Below are positions 40,874 through 42,079 of a DNA stretch of 42,079 nucleotides, piece after piece. Both the position numbers and the translations under genes were made by a program. The notes under the pieces are model-generated. The model was not told the origin of the DNA. It did no database searches and was given only the letters and a program-made list of their open reading frames with translations. Each line of letters starts with the position of its first letter. Position 1 is the first letter of the stretch. The DNA lies in NCBI GenBank assembly GCA_013823325.1, contig PNLY01000046.1, positions 1 through 42,079 on the forward strand, written 5' to 3'. Origin of the DNA: Methylobacterium sp. GTDB lineage: Bacteria > Pseudomonadota > Alphaproteobacteria > Rhizobiales > Beijerinckiaceae.

Positions 40874-41394
40874 GAAGTGTTCCGCCCCGCTATGCCGGGC
40901 CGGCGCGCGAGGCCAAGTTCCTGGCGCAGCCGCTGGCCCGGATCGAGCCCGACGGCGCCTTCGAGGGCTATGCCAGCCTGTTCCGCGTCGCCGATCTCGG
41001 CAAGGACGTGGTCGAGCCCGGTGCCTTCCGCGAATGCCTCGCCCGCCGCGGCGCGGGCGGCATCCGGATGCTCTGGCAGCATGATCCCACCGAGCCGATC
41101 GGCCGCTGGCTCGACTTGCGCGAGGATTCGCGCGGCCTTTATGTCCGCGGCCGGCTCTCGCTCGCCGTGGCGCGGGCCCGCGAGCTGCATGCGCTGATGC
41201 GCGACGGCGCCGTCGACGGGCTTTCGATCGGCTTCCGCTCGCAGCGCGCCCGCACCGAGCCGCGCTCCGGTTTGCGCCGGCTGGAGAAGGTCGACCTCTG
41301 GGAGATCTCGCTCGTCACCTTCCCGATGCTGCCGCAGGCTCGCGTCAGCGCCGTCAAGGCACTGCGGTCGCCCTGCCACGCTGTCTTTGCCTGA
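40870..41394 (+). CDS. HK97 family prohead protease (GTA g4-like)
   Basis: 174 residues. FEGYASLFRVADLGKDVVEP at 31-50 is the family start; His71 (LWQHDPTEPIG), Ser119 (DGLSIGF) and Glu145 (LWEISLVTFP) are the predicted catalytic residues. It cleaves the capsid delta domain in the head. Located just before the major capsid gene, as in HK97. Confidence 0.93.
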   Translation: MRSVPPRYAGPAREAKFLAQPLARIEPDGAFEGYASLFRVADLGKDVVEPGAFRECLARRGAGGIRMLWQHDPTEPIGRWLDLREDSRGLYVRGRLSLAVARARELHALMRDGAVDGLSIGFRSQRARTEPRSGLRRLEKVDLWEISLVTFPMLPQARVSAVKALRSPCHAVFA

Positions 41395-41430
41395 AAACCC
41401 ACCTGAAGCCGCAGAACCACAGGAGATTCC

Positions 41431-42079
41431 ATGACTGCGCTGAACCAGGCTCCCGAGACCAAGGCGACCGGCGAGGCCGCCGCCATCTATGACGATCTGC
41501 GCTATACGCTGGAGGCCTACCGTGCCACCAACGACGAGCGCCTGGCCGAGCTCGAGACCCGCATGGGCGGCGACGTGCTGACCGGCGAGAAGCTCGCCCG
41601 CCTCGATGACGCGCTTGACGAGACCCGCCGCCGGCTCGACCGGCTGAGCCTCGACCGGAGTCGTCCGGCGCTGGGCGCGAGCGACGAGCGTGATCCGGCC
41701 GTGGCCGAGCACAAGGCCGCCTTCGCGTCCTATGTCCGCCATGGCGAGGCGACCGGCCTGAAGCGGCTCGAAGCCAAGGCGCTTTCCGCCGGCTCCGGCC
41801 CGGATGGCGGCTATCTCGCGCCCTCGACCGTCGAAGGCGAGATCCTGCGCCGCCTCGCGACGGTGTCACCGATTCGCTCGATCGCGACGGTGCGCACAAT
41901 CTCCTCCGGTACCTACAAGAAGGCCTTCTCGACCACCGGCCCGGCTTCCGGCTGGGTGGCGGAGACGGCCGCACGTCCGCAGACCGGCACGCCGACTTTG
42001 GCCGAACTCTCCTTCCCGGCGATGGAGCTCTACGCCATGCCGGCGGCGACGCAGACCCTGCTCGACGACGCCATCGTCG
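41431..42079 (+). CDS. HK97 family major capsid protein, N-terminal part (GTA g5-like; cut by window)
   Basis: 216 visible residues, open at the window edge. The first about 75 form the coiled-coil delta/scaffold domain (LAELETRMGGDVLTGEKLAR). After it comes the N-arm (ALSAGSGPDGGYLAPSTVEG) and E-loop region (ISSGTYKKAFSTTGPASGWV, PAMELYAMPAATQ). Start ATG with AGGAG upstream. It is HK97-like, unrelated in detail to the Mu-like capsid at 19342. Confidence 0.93.
   Translation, partial: MTALNQAPETKATGEAAAIYDDLRYTLEAYRATNDERLAELETRMGGDVLTGEKLARLDDALDETRRRLDRLSLDRSRPALGASDERDPAVAEHKAAFASYVRHGEATGLKRLEAKALSAGSGPDGGYLAPSTVEGEILRRLATVSPIRSIATVRTISSGTYKKAFSTTGPASGWVAETAARPQTGTPTLAELSFPAMELYAMPAATQTLLDDAIV

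Overview
The window is a nearly complete Mu-like transposable prophage (about 1-37527), cut at its left edge inside the transposase gene, followed by the first genes of an HK97-type, gene-transfer-agent-like (GTA) head cluster in the host chromosome (37581-42079, cut inside the major capsid gene). GC-rich sequence, the GTA-type packaging order and the families present point to an alphaproteobacterium, probably Hyphomicrobiales (Bosea-like). That host assignment is inference.

Early/middle block (1-9572): transposase A (partial), MuB-like ATPase, then about 17 small genes in one tightly coupled operon, most overlapping by 4 to 11 bases and ending in GemA and a Mor-like activator. This block holds short proteins that each look like a single domain of a host cell-cycle regulator: a DnaA domain IV, a GcrA-like C-terminal cysteine/histidine domain, and a CtrA-type DNA-binding domain. 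A ParB-like protein, a LexA-like HTH protein and a probable adenine DNA methyltransferase lie with them. DnaA, GcrA, CtrA and the CcrM methylase are the core of the alphaproteobacterial cell-cycle circuit, so this block is the most interesting part of the window.

Late block (9651-35085): lysis (secreted protein, holin-like, SAR-type lysozyme, overlapping Rz/Rz1), packaging (gp26/gp27/gp28-like), portal, gpF with an extra C-terminal domain, gpG, protease I with a nested scaffold start, decoration and major capsid proteins, and an anti-CBASS sponge of the Acb2 family inside the head genes. Then come gp36 to gp38, a contractile sheath and tube, a tail chaperone with a probable programmed frameshift, tape measure, baseplate (gpN, gpP, gp45 to gp48), a fibre and a BNR-repeat protein. 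A perfect 20-bp palindrome occurs three times, each at a late module boundary (before lysis, before protease I, before gp46), much as Mu late promoters are arranged.

Right end (35089-37527): two convergently oriented cargo genes (DCC thiol oxidoreductase and HTTM-like membrane protein), then two 22-bp-spaced direct repeats that look like transposase-binding sites, ending in CA at 37527. The GTA-like cluster begins only 53 bases later: small terminase-like gene, large terminase, an 82-bp REP-like palindromic element, portal, two small genes, prohead protease and HK97 major capsid protein. No tRNA, rRNA, CRISPR array or IS element was seen. No gap exceeds about 230 bases.
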